64,000 nt of DNA from Phocoena phocoena (taxonomy: Eukaryota > Chordata > Mammalia > Artiodactyla > Phocoenidae). The notes beneath the pieces are model-generated. The model saw nothing but the letters and a program-made list of their open reading frames with translations, had not been told where the DNA came from and searched no databases. Where the stretch lies: assembly GCF_963924675.1 (NCBI RefSeq), contig NC_089220.1:159935270-159999269 (forward strand), given 5' to 3'. Shown here one piece after another: positions 22,569-36,054 of this stretch (positions are counted from its first letter, which is position 1; every line of letters begins with the position of its first letter). Both the position numbers and the translations under genes were made by a program.

Positions 22569-22577
22569 GAAAAGTGT

Positions 22578-24439
22578 CTTTCAAAACAAATTGTCGCAGT
22601 AAAACTTGGGGATAATGGTAAGCAAGAAAAATATACAAATATGTAACACATTACATTATAGGATATATAATAATATTATATAAGCAAAACCAAAAATTCA
22701 GTAACAAATTATAAAGATAGGTGAGGAGGTACAGTCATCCCCTGAGGATACTGGCTTCTCTTAGGAGCCTTTGCTACCCTTGTTCTGCCATCACCACAGT
22801 GATGTTGAGAACACCATGGTCTTCTCAGCTGTTCTTATTCTGGTATTATCTTGAATGCCTATCTTCGGCTACTAACTTATCCTTGCTCCAGTTTAACCCC
22901 CCAGCACTATTTCCTTGACCATTCTGTTAGGAACCTAGAGACTTCGGGGAGTTTTCAGTGTTTCTTTGATAAAGCAGATCCTTGGAATGTTTTTGGCACT
23001 GGAGTTAGGGGCGGGGTGTGAAATCTACCCTCTCTCCATTTCAACTCTACATCTGGGAGCCGTTTCTTATTTATGTGCCTAAAAGTAGTCAGATCCCTTC
23101 TCTCTTTTGCAGTCTCTCTCTAGATTTATTTAAGATGGAGACAATGTATTAAAAAACTGCTGGACGCCTCTGCTGCTCTTTGAGGTTCCTTAAGGGACAC
23201 ACAGGTCCCTGGCTTTGTCATCTTCCCTGCTCTAGAATTGGGTTAGGCACCTCTGCACGTTTTCTACAGGGCTTTGAAAATCTGTGTGCGTGTAATAGAA
23301 GGAAAGTCCAATGCAGTTATGTTTCACCAAGCCCATTTTCCAAAAAGAGGTAAAAATTAGGGTTGGATGCGTATTGCTTGCAAACGTGAATGCTCCCAAG
23401 GTTATCTGCACAGACATGCCAAATCTCACCTGATCCATAGTGGCTGTATAGGATTTAACTGGAATTAGAGCTCAGGAACAAAAGCAATGATTGGAACAAC
23501 ACTTGTTCTTAAAGGTTAATGTGGTATCCACGTCCGCTCACACTTTTTGTTTTCATGGAAAGAATTGGTATGTACCGTAAGGATAAAATTAAGTTTTTAT
23601 CCTCATCATGTATTTAATGAGAAAGAATTAGGAAAAAGAAAACGGAGATAATTCTATTGCAAAAACTGAGGCAGAATATTTTTTGCCCTAAATAATGAGC
23701 TCTTTCTATTTGAAGTAACTGAGAAATAAAATTTTACTTCGTGTCTGTTTCAGTGGAAAAACTTAATTTATTACACCACAGCATAATAAACTTTACTTTT
23801 TGCTCTAAAAAGTGACTTAGTTATGGTGACACACACCCTCCTTCCTTGAAGTCCTTTAGATGGGTAATTCTGAAAAGCATCACCATAATTGGTATTTGGT
23901 ATGTCACTGGGTACACATGAGGATAAATAAGAAATTGTAGTGAAAACAACTTGAAATTTAACCAGATTGGAGACATCATGCCTTGTAGGGTGCTTTATGG
24001 GGTATAGTCATATTTTGTAGTACTTTGTAGTAGATTTCAGAGGTTGTAGCTGCAAGCAAAAAATCTTTTATTCCTAACTTTCTGAAGGATTTATTTGAGA
24101 CTGAACATTCAGTAAACCCTTATGCCAATATTTTGCAATAGAAATTTCTTTTGTAGTACAGTATTTAGTATTTCAGTTTATTAATCTTTGCTATGCTAAG
24201 AGAAAAATAAATCTCTTTCCCTCTCTCCTGTCCAACAAGAATTACTTCTCAAAAATTTAATCAGAGGCTGATTTGACTTCTTTAAAGCTAGAACAGAGGA
24301 ATGAAGACAGAATTTCACAAACTATGGTCTAAGTCTGACAGCCTGATATTTTTAGGGAATATTTGGATTTTTAAGCCTTAAGAAGTTCTCATATATTCCT
24401 GGACCACAGAACTCCTACCTCAAGTTTAGAGTTTAAGCA
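22578..24439. other. Unique non-coding DNA
   Basis: No gene and no lineage-specific SINE. Nothing recognisable. Confidence 0.45.
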
Positions 24440-24715
24440 ACTGAATAATAATGATGATGACAGTGGTCCTTTACGATGTGTCTGTTATTTGCTTGGCCCT
24501 GTCCTAGGTGTTTTAGACATTGCTGTCTTATTCAAGAGGCAAACAGCCCCACGGTGCTGATCTGAAGAAAGTAAAGCTTCAAGAGTGGCTTGGCCAAGAC
24601 GCCTTGCGTCTGAAAGGCCAGTGTTGGGATAAAAGCCCAAATCTGACTTGTTTTAGGGCCATGTCCTTTCACTGTCCTCATCTGCCTTCAGAAGGACTTC
24701 ATGGCTAGGATAATC
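24440..24715 (+). mobile_element. Possible ancient interspersed repeat
   Basis: 'ttggccctgtcctaggtgtt' and the following order of blocks ('gaagaaagtaaagcttcaag', 'ggcttggccaagacgcc') weakly follow the same ancient repeat pattern as at 13501-13720. Divergence is high. Confidence 0.3.
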
Positions 24716-25714
24716 CTCTCTCTCTAAATTTTGGCATCACTTACTCCTCATTCTTGAGTTGTTTTGGTCTCTGTGTAGCCAAGCCATGTGAGAGAAGAGT
24801 TGAAGAGCTTTTTGCACAGGCTTCAGTGATGTATTTGTGTAAATGGGTTGCAGAGTCCACCCAAGTTCACTTCCTCATGACAGAAATGATTGTATACTCT
24901 TATTGAGGCTTTCTAGTACTACTTGGAAATCGGAGTTGAAATGTAAGAGTCATTAAGTGTAAATTGTGGGTCATTTCAAAGACACTGTTCTTACAAATTT
25001 ATTACACACATGCTAGGTCCTTCAAACAGCATGCTTTGACTGAAGAGTCTTTACTAACAGCACACGTTCCCCTGTGCTCGGCATTGTCCTTAGGGTGTAG
25101 GATTGACTTTCGAAGTAATAAACCTTTTCTTTGCTCTCTGTGCTCTGAAAGGGAAGCTATAGTCTGAGTGCTCGGGAAGAGGCATAAGTCATAATTGTAG
25201 GTTGTAATAAATGTAAATCCATGAGAGATGGTTCATCTTCAAACAGCCGAGTAGCAGAAGCTTGTAGACCCATGCCCCCATCCTCCTTTCTGGGGCCCAG
25301 ATCGTGGAAGAATTATTCATCTTTTTTTAGCCATGGGATTTCTAAGGCTTCTCACAATCTCCCGTCTCTTGGCTTCTAGCAAGAAAACAATATCAAGTCT
25401 TAAAAGACAGAAATGAATTCCTAAGTGAGTTACACTTTTTCAAGTTTTCACTAAATTTAAATAATTATAATACTCCTACAGATGACAGCTCAAGCCATCA
25501 CTTCCTCAGTGGTGCTGAGCTAACATTCTGAATTCGAGATGGCATTCTCTCTGTTTCCCTGTCTGGGTAATCGCTGATAAAACATTAATCATCTCAAGGT
25601 TCTATTCAAGTCCATTGATGGAAATGGTGAAATGTAATTTAGCTTGAGGAATTGAATTAATGTTTTCTAATAGCTCTGAGGTATTCAGTGATTTATAGGT
25701 TCCAATGCTGGAAG

Positions 25715-25743
25715 GTGTGTGTGTCTGTGTGTGTGTTTGTGTG
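25715..25743. repeat. Imperfect (GT)n microsatellite
   Basis: GT units interrupted by 'ctgt' and 'ttgt'. Confidence 0.8.
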
Positions 25744-27920
25744 CAGTAGTTAATCTAAATAGGTGATTACAAATGATACACATCCTGTGTTACAAAAATG
25801 TGTATTAACTCTGTGGTGAATGTTAGTATGGTTTATTTGTGTCTGTCATTGTAACATTTATTATATTATACACTGGGTACAAAGTAGTGCTCAATTAAGA
25901 ACTATTTGTTGAATTTTTACAAAACCTTTAACTATGGATGTACATATGCAGATGTGGATATATCTACATCTATATCTATATAATGATTTATTTTCGAGAA
26001 AGTTCAGAATTTATTCTTTTGTTTTTAAGAGTGTAAGGGTTTATTATTTGCCTGCAAAAAGATCTTAGAAATCAAGTACACACATTAAATAGTTAATGTG
26101 AATGTCCAAAAGTAACAAAAATTAGCTAATTGTTGCATATCCTTACTTGAATACATAAATACTATTTTAAAGATATTGCATAGGCATTTTTACCAAATAT
26201 ATCTTCATACTGCTAAAATACGTTATTAAGATTTACTCCTAAGGTGACTTATTTTAAATGCCCTTCTACAGAATAGTTTGAAATTACTTCATCATCTCTA
26301 AAGCTATAAGCTTATCATAAACAATAGCATCAAAATACACTTTACAGAATTCATTATGATAGATAGCATTTATTCATTACAGAATTTATTCTTATTTGAT
26401 TATTTATGCTATGAGCCTCTAGCATGCAAGCATTAGCTTTCCAATCTATCATTTCCCTCCTTTACAGCTCTTTATTTCTCCCATCCCCTACTCTCTACCC
26501 TATAGCATTTTTGCCTAAAACCCACATTAATAATATACCTGTGTCTTTCTCACTACTCATTTCCTTTAAAAAGTTACAGTAGGATGCAGGTCACAGTGCA
26601 GAATGAAAGTGTGGGTCCCTTGTTCAAAAATGATTAATAAGTTTGAAACTGCAGCAGCAGAGCATTAAACTAAGTGCGTGGGACCCGTGCAGTGACACAA
26701 GTCGAACGCCCATGAACCAGCCCTGAGCTGTTGTCGGAGTGCTAGTGGAAATAATCTTAGAGCACTTACTCACACTGATGTGTGAAATGATTACCCTCAT
26801 TGGCCCGTATAAAATCCTTGTACTGCTAACCAGTCATGGTTTTACGTAACGTTTGCACAAAACTCTCAGGATGGGGAGGCAGCAATGAGCACGTGGGAGG
26901 TCTAAATAGAGTTGCCCCTGAGCTCTGCATATCTCTGTGTATAAAACAGAACATTGCCACCAACACCACGGTGACTATGATATATAACTCATCTTTCCTT
27001 TGGAAAGGCTCAAAGGCATCTAGGCCATGGCACATGAATTCCTTTGCCAAAATGATGATTTTTCTCCTTTGTCCTTGAGATAGCACTATGCCTGCTTTTT
27101 ATGGCTGGGTTTAACTCTGGGAGCAAAATGCATTCCATTTTTTTGAGGTGAAGATCGTTATAATAATAATAATATAAAAATTGAGTTTTAAATGCTTGGG
27201 TTACTCATAACATGGATTTGTCAGTTTTTCTGTGCAGGGAACAAATCCACCTGTGTACTGACTCATACATTTCAGAATTCTCTCCCCGTTTCCCTGCTTG
27301 CTTCTCTCCCACCCCCACCCCCCCACCCACGCTTTGCATTAAGGGGACTGTGCAGGTAGATAATTCTAGAAGCCAAGGAAATGTTTTTCATGTAGGATTA
27401 GCCCAAGGAGAAACCTGATGTTTAATGAGAATGGTCTGAGGTCTCTTCCTACTCAATCCATCCTACTAGATTGCCTCTTGGTACTTTTCCAAATCCTTGG
27501 TACTGAGTTCCTTTAATCAAGTAATTATTCCAAAGACAATGATGAGGTTCCTAAAGGGTCATTACTCCTTTTATAGTCTTGTTTTTCAATACCTCTTTCC
27601 CATAGCTTTATCTCTAGGTGTCTTATTTCTAGATCTTTCAGTTGGGGCTGAAAACCAATCAGCATTAAAGTAGTGATTGTTGCTTGATATTTACTAATCT
27701 ATTTTCTCTTCATGGATATTGGAATTATGGGATTTTAGGGAAAATAGTTTGTTTAAAAAAAATTCTGGTAAACATCTTGCGGAGGATTCTGATTCTCTTG
27801 GTCTGGAATGATAACCCGAATTTTTTGAGTAAGTGATACTTTGATACAGCTCAAAATTCAAAAGGTATGACTGCCACCACCATCCTCAAGCCATTCAGTT
27901 CCTTCCTTGGAGGCACCCAG

Positions 27921-27928
27921 TGTTGTGT

Positions 27929-27962
<34 letters not shown>
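27921..27962. repeat. (GT)n microsatellite
   Basis: About 20 GT units with a 'tgtat' interruption near the left end. Confidence 0.9.
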
Positions 27963-27964
<2 letters not shown>

Positions 27965-30039
27965 TTCTAGAGTGAGTTTAGGCTTAAATGAGCAAATGCA
28001 TGCACCCCTCCCTCATTTTACACAAGTAATTTTTACAGTTTTGCACCTTTTAAAAATTATCTAAATTATAATGTTATGGGATTTTACAAAAGGCAATGCC
28101 TTCAGGACTGTTATTGTGCAACAGTTGTTCTGCAATAGAGGCAGAACAGTTTGGGGGATGGGGAAGTATGTGTGCTCAGTGGCCTGAAATCACACCTGCA
28201 GGCCACGATCACCTTCTCTTCTCATAGAGTTGGTGCTATCTGTAGGCTTTTAGAGTTTTGCCAAAAAAAGGGGAATATTAGAAAAAGTGGTGGGCCTTAG
28301 TACTAGAAATAATAAAGAATTAGCAGGGGAAATTTAGTAGATTGTTTTTAAAAGAAAAATTAGCATCCAGTTAGTTTAATTTCAATTCTTAATAGGCTCA
28401 TGAAATAACATTAAGAAGAATGTGTAAACATCTATAAGATAATGGAAACAGGACCAGAGACTTCAAAGCAGTAATCATCACACAAAAACCTGATTGCTTT
28501 CCTTGATAGTTTTGTAGAATTACTTGATTAAAAAAAGGCTAGAGATGTTAAATATCATGATTTTGAGAAAATAGTTTCTTTTTGAAATTTTATATACCAA
28601 ATTAACTGAATTGGATAAAGAAATGGTAAATGTGTAATAAACTATCCAGAGGGATGATGATTACTGAAAACATATCAAATTGAAGAGAACCACAGGGTAA
28701 TATGTATATATTTTTTAATAATCTGGAAGAATTAGCTAAGCAGTGTATTAATGGCATCTACAAATACTAGTGAAGGGGAGCTGCCTTTGAGTATGAGTAA
28801 GAATGAAGGGTCAACCATGCAAGTTTAGTATAACAGCAAAAGGTGAAAAACAAAAACCTATTGTATCTGGGGAAAAATCATCAAATCCATGGGTCAAGGG
28901 GACCAGATGACTGTTTCAGGAGATAATAGTAATAAAATAACAGTTGATTATTATGTGAATTAGATATGATATTGATGTACAATTAACCTAAAGATTTTTT
29001 AGTCCATATGATGAACAAATATCAAGTGGTAGTCTTGGAGTACTATTATATATATTTGTCAGCTCCATTACCCTCTCATCATTAGATGGCATTACGACCG
29101 GGCAAAACAAGAACTTCTGATGCAATAAGGGAAAATTTCAAAAAAAAGGTGGACATATATTGTAGAGACACACATGAAAATTCGTTGAGCTAGATGACAT
29201 TTGTTTTACTGTGAGTTATTGAGATACTCAACTTTTTCATGAGCTGGGCACCACGTTGCTGTCTTTCTCAAGGTACTGCACACTGCTACTTGAGAAAGAT
29301 GAAGTGGGACCAAAGAGCTAGCCTCTGAATGCCCTTCACCGTAACGTTATTCCTATTTTACACGTTCAGGCTTTAGCTTCGAAAAGTTGCAGCATCTTAC
29401 CACGTGTGTTATACGCAGTGCGTGGGTCTTTAAGCACACAGCTTTCTCCTCCTTACTAGACTAGAGAATGTTGGCATTTTATTTTCTGAAGTAACATCAG
29501 TAGTCATTCTTCATGTTAGGATAAAGTAGGGATATTATGTGTACGCGGACAAGGAGGAGAATAAGATTTCTGTCTCCAAGGCAGTCATGATGGGTTGCCC
29601 TTTTGACTTAAAGAGCCTCACAGCAACAAATGCATGTCTGCTTTGGGCCAGGAAGAAGCAACAGTTTGAAAAATAATAGCTTGAAGTCAGTAGGACATGC
29701 CAGGCATCTTCGTGTCTTCAAATTCATGTATCAAGCATAGGTTTTCTAACCTGAGTTAAGGATCCCAAGGATTTGGCATACTGTATGATTCACATATACC
29801 AAAGGCTCTGGTAAATATAATACCTGGAAATTGTAGCATTATTGATACATGTTAAACTGGTGGAGATAAAGGAATTAGAATTAGTCCCTCATTTGCATTG
29901 ATTAAAAAAAATCAATTTTATAGAAACTTTTGAAGTATTAAAGTGATAGAAAATTGCAAAGCACGTTCTCCTTCTGGTAGGGAAAATGTTCTTTTCTCCT
30001 TTCTTGATGAGTTTAACATAGAATCAATACTAATATCAT

Positions 30040-30125
30040 TTGTATTGTACTTCAGCGTTTACAAAGTGGATTCACATATATTCTCATATTTCATCTGTGC
30101 AGTGACGCCTGGAAGATAAGATTTC
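30040..30125 (+). mobile_element. Possible L2/MIR-age repeat fragment
   Basis: 'ttacaaagtggattcacata' followed by 'tctcatatttcatctgtgca' and 'tggaagataag' resembles the ancient block 'cacatacattatctcatttgatcctcacaa ... gaggtaag'. Confidence 0.35.
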
Positions 30126-30639
30126 CTAATTGTCTTTTTTTACTGTCTATTTCTTAACTCTGTCTAAAAGCAGATTGATTGGGCTGCATTTCCTTAATTT
30201 AGAAGGCTGGCCTGATGAAGTGTATGGCAGAACATTCAAGGAGACGGAGGAAAGGAAGACGCAGGGAATCTGGATGCTAGGAACTACTCCTGAAATGGTT
30301 TCACCAGCAATCTCACTTCTTTTTCCAAAGGTTTAAGACAAAACACAACCCAAAGACAAGGAGAGCAGGGAGCATGCGTGTCTCTGAACTTGGTGGTGGA
30401 GTAGGGCTTTCCTGCTGTCTGCAGAGGAGGGCGCCTTGGGTGTCTGTTCTGCAAAGTCAACTTTGTTTTTTCTCCTCGGTGTCTTGTTTAAGACATTCGC
30501 TTAATGGCATTCGCTTGAACTCGGTTTACATATCATAGCATTAAAACAAAAACTGAGATCTCTGTATCATTCTTTTTATAATTATATTTACTAAATATCT
30601 GGTAAATACTTTTTCGTGAATCTTTGACTTTATTAGTTA

Positions 30640-31025
30640 GGATTAAGCGTGGCAGTATACAGCCCCCAATTCTCCAGATAACAGCAGTGGCTTAAACATG
30701 CTAAAAGTTTATTTCCCTCTTACATAAACGAGTCAAGCGTCGGCATCCCAGGGTTGGTTGGTATGACACCCCCCAGGGTCAGAGAAGCAGATGCCTGACT
30801 CACTTCAGTGTTATCCTCAGCCCATCAACCTCATGGTCCAGAGTGCCTGCCAGAGCTTCAGTCATCACGTCCACATTCCATGCATCAGAAAGGAGGGAAG
30901 AAGGGCGCCTGGTTTCCCTTTCATGTAGAGGCGCATGTATAGTATTAGGATAATCACCGGATGCATTTAAACTAGGGGCTCCAAAAGGACGTTGGAGAGC
31001 ATTATTTGTTCTCACAAGTCACTTT
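30640..31025. mobile_element. Ancient interspersed repeat, family not named
   Basis: Blocks 'cagtggcttaaacatgctaa', 'aagtttatttccctcttaca', 'cctcatggtccagagtgcct', 'cagagcttcagtcatcacgt' and 'catcagaaaggagggaagaa' follow in order the body of a familiar mammalian repeat. I recognise the pattern but do not trust a family name. The 71-codon ORF here is not a gene. Confidence 0.5.
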
Positions 31026-32682
31026 CTCGCTAGTAACCCTCACGCTAGATTTTTATACTGCTTCTACTTTGGACATTATTTCCCAAGGCTTCAGGAGGAA
31101 ATGTAAGCAGCTTTGATGCTGCAATAGTTTTCTATGTGATACCCCCTTACCCCCTTATTCTTTAAAGGAACAAAAAAGTGCCTCGAGAACAATGGGCAAA
31201 ATGCCAGCCCACCATGTCTTTAAGGGTCTGAGATTTGGCTTTAGAGAATAGAAGAAAATTCCAGAAACACTCTTAAGAAAGTTATTATTTCTTTCAAATG
31301 TGATTTGGAACAGCAAAGGACAATATATTTTATAGCACAACTTTTAAGACAACTGAATTGGCAATAAATTCACGTTAACTTCCAGCAAGTCTTTACATTT
31401 CTACTGGGGAATTCCTTGGTTCTTGGTGTAAATTTTTAAATAGTTAATATCAGCTTTCTATTTCTGTTCCTTTCTTTGGAGAGCGAATGGGAAAAAGGCT
31501 CACTTTGTGACAAAGAATGCCTTCTAGTTAGCCTATGAATCAACTCATGCGTATTTCGGTGTCAGGCGTGTTAAATGGTAGTTTTTAGGCACTTGAGGGA
31601 TTGCCTATAATATCGTGATTGTGAGATTCTCTTTCTCATCCATAACCAAGTGAAACCCCTCCTTTCCACTGCTGCCTCGTCCAGGCCCCCAGCATTCTGG
31701 TTCTTTCCCACAATCCATTTTCATCAGGTTCAGCTCTATACCAGCAGAGCAAGTCCTGGTTTCTCAAAGGCCTGGATCTTAGTTTTAGAGTTCCTGTTGA
31801 GGGACAACATATGCATTTAGGCAAAGTGATGTGTCTTTTGAGGCCTTAGTATTCCCACATTTAAAACAAGGGCTTGAGTTAAAATATTATTCTCTTCCAC
31901 TTCTGAAACTCTGTGCAATGGTTTCTTTAAAAATTAGCTGAAAGTTTTTCTAGAACATATTTTCCCAAGAATCCCAAATACGTGTTAATTTATATTTAAA
32001 GATGCTGCATTTAAGAAATATAATAATTATTAGCTTTTTGAAAGGAACTTAAGTCAAGAAGTGTTTGATATTTGAATATTTATTATTATGAGTTCAAGTA
32101 GGTAAGCTTATTTTTTTTTTTAATGATACCTATATTTTGTGGGAAAAAAGAAATTGGAACAAAAATGTTACTTTCGAACCCTAGCCACATTCTACATTTT
32201 CTGTTAGAAATTAAATGATAAATGTGTTGGATCACTTAAGTCAGATACGGAGTCATCTCATGGGGCAAACAGTCTGTCAGCCTCCTTGATGACATTCAAT
32301 TTGATTTGTATTCAAATAGTGAGTCTCACTTGATTGGCAGCTAGTGTTGTTCTGAAGTTAGGTGCCTGTCCTGAGCACACTGTGTCTGTAGTCTTTGTTT
32401 ACTCTGTGAATTACGGTGTAAATCTTTATGTGCCCAAGTTTGATCAGGATTTCAAGCTTAAAGAATTTAAATAGGGGAGATTCCAGGTTTTTGGAATAAA
32501 TTTTAAGGATAACAGCCAGAATTAGTAAAAAGTATGGGGAATAGGTACAGCCTTTAAAAGAGAAATCTCATTTTGCAATTTTTAGCAAGCAGATTAAAGT
32601 CCTTTTTGAGATTCTATCAGGCATGTTTAGTTGGAGATTTAAAATTATTTTCTTCAGTGAAAATGGTAGGTATTATTTATTT
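31026..32682. other. AT-rich non-coding DNA
   Basis: No gene is recognised. About 31820-31920 is a weak match to an MIR-like tail ('ccacatttaaaacaagggct ... cacttctgaaactctgtg'). ORFs reach only 62 codons. Confidence 0.4.
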
Positions 32683-32835
32683 AGTGCCTACTGTCTGGCA
32701 ATGAACTAGCCTCTTTCATGTATTTTCGCTTAATCTCTCCAAGTTTCCTGGGAGAACACCTGTCTCACAGGTGAGGAAACCAAGGTCATCCAGGGTGAGT
32801 GGCAGGAAGGCAGAGCTGCAGGTGGGCTCACCCTC
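32683..32835 (+). mobile_element. Ancient mammalian interspersed repeat, family uncertain
   Basis: 'ttatttagtgcctactgtct' then 'cttaatctctccaagtttcc', 'tctcacaggtgaggaaacca' and 'gtggcaggaaggcagagctg' keep the order of the widespread 'gtgcctactatgtgcc ... gaggaaactgaggc ... agtggcagagc' repeat. Confidence 0.55.
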
Positions 32836-33171
32836 CTTTGAGATAATACTTAGACACCAGGGTGTACTGAAAAGGATGTTGCTAAAGTGGTTTATTTAAT
32901 ACTTTGCTTTCTTGTTTAAGCAGATCTCTTGGTATTGTATATGTCTGGCATATCTTCCCGCCTCCCCTTACCTCAGTACTTCTCCTCATAACTAATAGGA
33001 ATTCAGCCTGAACTGATTCAGAAAAATTGGAAAATAAAAATTTTGCCCACATAAAAGTCTGATTAGTACGTGTACTTGGGTACATCCTAATACTCTTAGA
33101 AACATAAGACATGTACATTACCTCAGGGGTTGAGTGCGTTTGAGAAGTTGGAAATATGAGTGTGAATTGGT

Positions 33172-33362
33172 AAGGGCACAGCCTGTGTAGACAGAGAACC
33201 TGGATTTGAATCCTGGCTTCACCTAGTACATAACATGTGACCACCCAGAGCCTTCGTTTCTTCATATGTTAAACGGGCTGATTAATAGAACTCACTTCAG
33301 GGCTGTCAGTTTAAAGTGAGATGATAATTGTGAATGGAAAGCATAGCACTTGGCAAAATGTG
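33172..33362 (+). mobile_element. MIR SINE
   Basis: A long MIR match in plus orientation: 'taagggcacagcctgtgtag', 'acctggatttgaatcctggc' (MIR tRNA-related region), 'tgaccacccagagccttcgt', 'tcttcatatgttaaacggg' and 'gcatagcacttggcaa'. No target-site duplication remains. Confidence 0.75.
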
Positions 33363-35326
33363 AGTTGCTTTTGCCATTTTATAGTGTCTTCTTTGGTAAT
33401 TTTATTGTTCATTGCCACAGGAATACCTTCTCATTGGATTTAAGAAAAATGGCATGTCTTAAGAATTTTAAAAATAAGAAATAAAGATTTACTAATGAAT
33501 ATTGGGTGTATTTTTATAGGTTATTTATTAAAAAAAAACACAACTCTGTAGAAGTCCTCTAAATAGAACCTTCTCAGTGTGCCCAGAATACGATTCAGTT
33601 AAAAATTATTTTCCTTTAAAATTCCCTTAAAATTTTTTTTTTCAAATTTTCAAAAATTTTCTGTGGTATTTTTACTGAATAGTAGTTAAAGTATTCTGAG
33701 GAGGTGTTACAGTTTTAAAAAGTTTATTCTAGTTCTATGGCATTTTTATTGGAAAAAGTTATTTCTCATTCCCATTTTATAGGTAGGGGATGATACAAGA
33801 GCAACAGAGTGATGGATTTGTGCAGAGGAGGAAAAGGGTGTGAGGAGAAAAGCATCCTTGATTCTCATTCAAATTGGATTCGTTCTGCTGTGCTGTGTGG
33901 TGTTCCCAGCACGGCCAGCGGTTTGAAACGTTTTAAATTTTCCTTCTGGGTTGTCATATAGTTCAGTGCATGTGACTGGAAATGTTTCTTGGGCAAAGAT
34001 GCTAATTTAAGGATGTTGTCAGTCTAAATGTTCCTAAGAGGATTAAACAAATTCCACAGCAAATAAATGGACATGTTTGGAAGGTTTTCCCCCCAAGTAA
34101 TTTCCAGAAAACACACACAAATCATTTGTTAAACTAAATATACAGGTATATGAACGAGTCCAGCTCACATGGCTGGACAGTTGCAGAGGGAACCTCATCA
34201 GTGGGCTTGGGTTCAGCTGTAGGAGCTGCACACCATTTTAATTAGAATTTATTTACAGCTAGCAGCTGCTCCTGTGTTTCTCTCCCCAAAGTCAGTAAGG
34301 AAGCTCCTCTCCTTACATTAGTATTCAGAGCTCCGTCAGCCCTCAGCTCAGACTCTTTCCCTTGTTTTTGTCAGGGAAGATGATGGAGCAAGGTTGCTTA
34401 GAAACACTTAGCCACACTCTCAACGGGAATTACCAGTCTGTCCTGAGTGTTCACCTCTGCACGCAGGGGAGAAAATTGAGTTTTGCTGCTGACAACATTA
34501 ATTGATTGCAAGTTGTTTTAGAGGGAGTATGATGTTGAAAACCAGATTCCCTTTCCGTTTTATGCGTTGGATGCAGAGAAACTATACGGTGACTCATACC
34601 ACTGTAACTAAAACGATCACGGAGGTGTCTACATTTGGATTTGTACGTGTTAGTATTCAGATCTTGACACTGGTCGGCTTACAGGATTCTCTTTGGGTTT
34701 CAGAGACTGTTTCTGTAGTGATTTCTTTGGTTTTCAATAAATTCGCACAGCCGTCTCCTTCAATAGAGTTCTGATGAGTGCAGTCAGGGAGTGAAACATG
34801 AAATTGGGGTGAGATGAGGGCTGAAAGGAAAACCAGCCACCGGCTGGTTACCTCTCATTTCATATGGTCCAAAAACGCTTTTGTCGTTCTTTTGTTTCTT
34901 TCCTCCACCCTTCTGGTCAGGTAGTCTTCTTCAAAAATTTCTTGCCCTAAAATGTAAAGTCATAAATGCAGTGTGTTTCTGTGGTTGATTTCATTTGACT
35001 TGAATTCATTTTTAAAGATTTTTCTGATTTGGTTATTATGAGCTCTTAAAAGCTGAAAGAGGTACAGAGCAGATGAGAGAAAGTTAGACAAAGCAACCAG
35101 CCACCTCTCTGAGGTCAGGATGGGTAGACTTGGGGTAGGAAGAGGGGCTAGAGACAAGCAAAGGGCACTGCTTTGTTCTGTATCTGTAGCCCTCCCCTCC
35201 TCTGTAGCACCTAAGCCAGACCGTGTGTTTCAAGCATAGTCTTTTGTCATTAATGTGTTTTACCCTGGACTCCCATTGAAACGAACGCATTGAGATTTGG
35301 GGAGGGCCTGTCTTTTACCCTCTTGT
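33363..35326. other. AT-rich non-coding DNA
   Basis: No gene is supported. The longest ORF is 90 codons (34502-34774), without a recognisable domain. No transposon is recognised. Confidence 0.45.
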
Positions 35327-35337
35327 CAAACAACTTT

Positions 35338-35481
35338 TTTATTTTTATATTTATATAAAATATGTATGTTTTTTGGCCATGCCGTGCGGCCTATGGGATC
35401 TCAGTTCCTTGACCAGAGATTGAACCTGGGCCATGGCAGTGAAAGCCCTGAATCCTAACCATTAGGCCACCAGGAAGCCGC
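35338..35481 (-). mobile_element. CHR-superfamily SINE, CHR-2-like, older copy
   Basis: In minus orientation: AT-rich tail, 'ttggccatgccgtgcggcct', 'gaccagagattgaacctggg', ending 'ggccaccaggaagccg'. The flanking repeats caaacaacttt (35327-35337) and caaacatcttt (35482-35492) differ at one base, and the body is diverged. Confidence 0.85.
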
Positions 35482-35836
35482 CAAACATCTTTAAAACTGA
35501 CTCATTTATTGAAGACGACACATAAAAATCACCTGCAGAGCTTGAAAAAGCAGTGCCTATTCCTTGTCTTGCTCTTTCTTTGCAGATTCTGATTTAGTGG
35601 AAAAGAAAGCTTTCAAATTCTTAAAGGATATATTATATTACTCTATAATGTTAACATTTATAAGATGTATTATATGCTAATTTGACTTATCAGGATAAAA
35701 TTGCAAATACAAAGGAAGTTACTTATTAAAATATTAATCCAAAATGTAAATGGTCAAGCCTTACCTAACTGGAAAACAAATGGTTTCATAACGTCAAAAG
35801 ACCTCTTGGAGAACTCCTTGTTAAAGTTATACTTCT

Positions 35837-36039
35837 GTTTTTTTTTTGCGGTACGCGGGCCTCTCACTGTTGTGGCCTCTCCCGTTGCGGAGCACAGGCT
35901 CCGGACGCGCAGGCTCAGCAGCCATGGCTCATGGGCCCAGCCGCTCCGCGGCATGTGGGATCTTCCCGGACCGGGGCACGAACCCGCATCCCCTGCATCG
36001 GCAGGCGGACTCTCAACCACTGTGCCACCAGGGAAGCCC
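35837..36039 (-). mobile_element. CHR-superfamily SINE, short 'taccgc' form
   Basis: In minus orientation from a short T run and 'gcggtacgcgggcctctcac' to 'ccaccagggaagccc'. A perfect 15-bp duplication, taaagttatacttct, lies at 35822-35836 and 36040-36054. The 113-codon ORF at 35701-36042 is a translation of this element. Confidence 0.96.
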
Positions 36040-36054
36040 TAAAGTTATACTTCT

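Larger units (their letters stand above)
24716..30039. other. Long AT-rich non-coding stretch
   Basis: No ORF exceeds 86 codons. I see GT microsatellites at 25715-25743 and 27921-27962, a weak MIR-like end near 25860-25915, and a segment around 26585-26720 that looks like an old repeat I cannot name. No CHR SINE or L1 is present. No gene is supported. Confidence 0.5.

Noticed and set aside
22335..22638. Two low-complexity ORFs over the TA/TG tract
   Set aside because: They are translations of a microsatellite.
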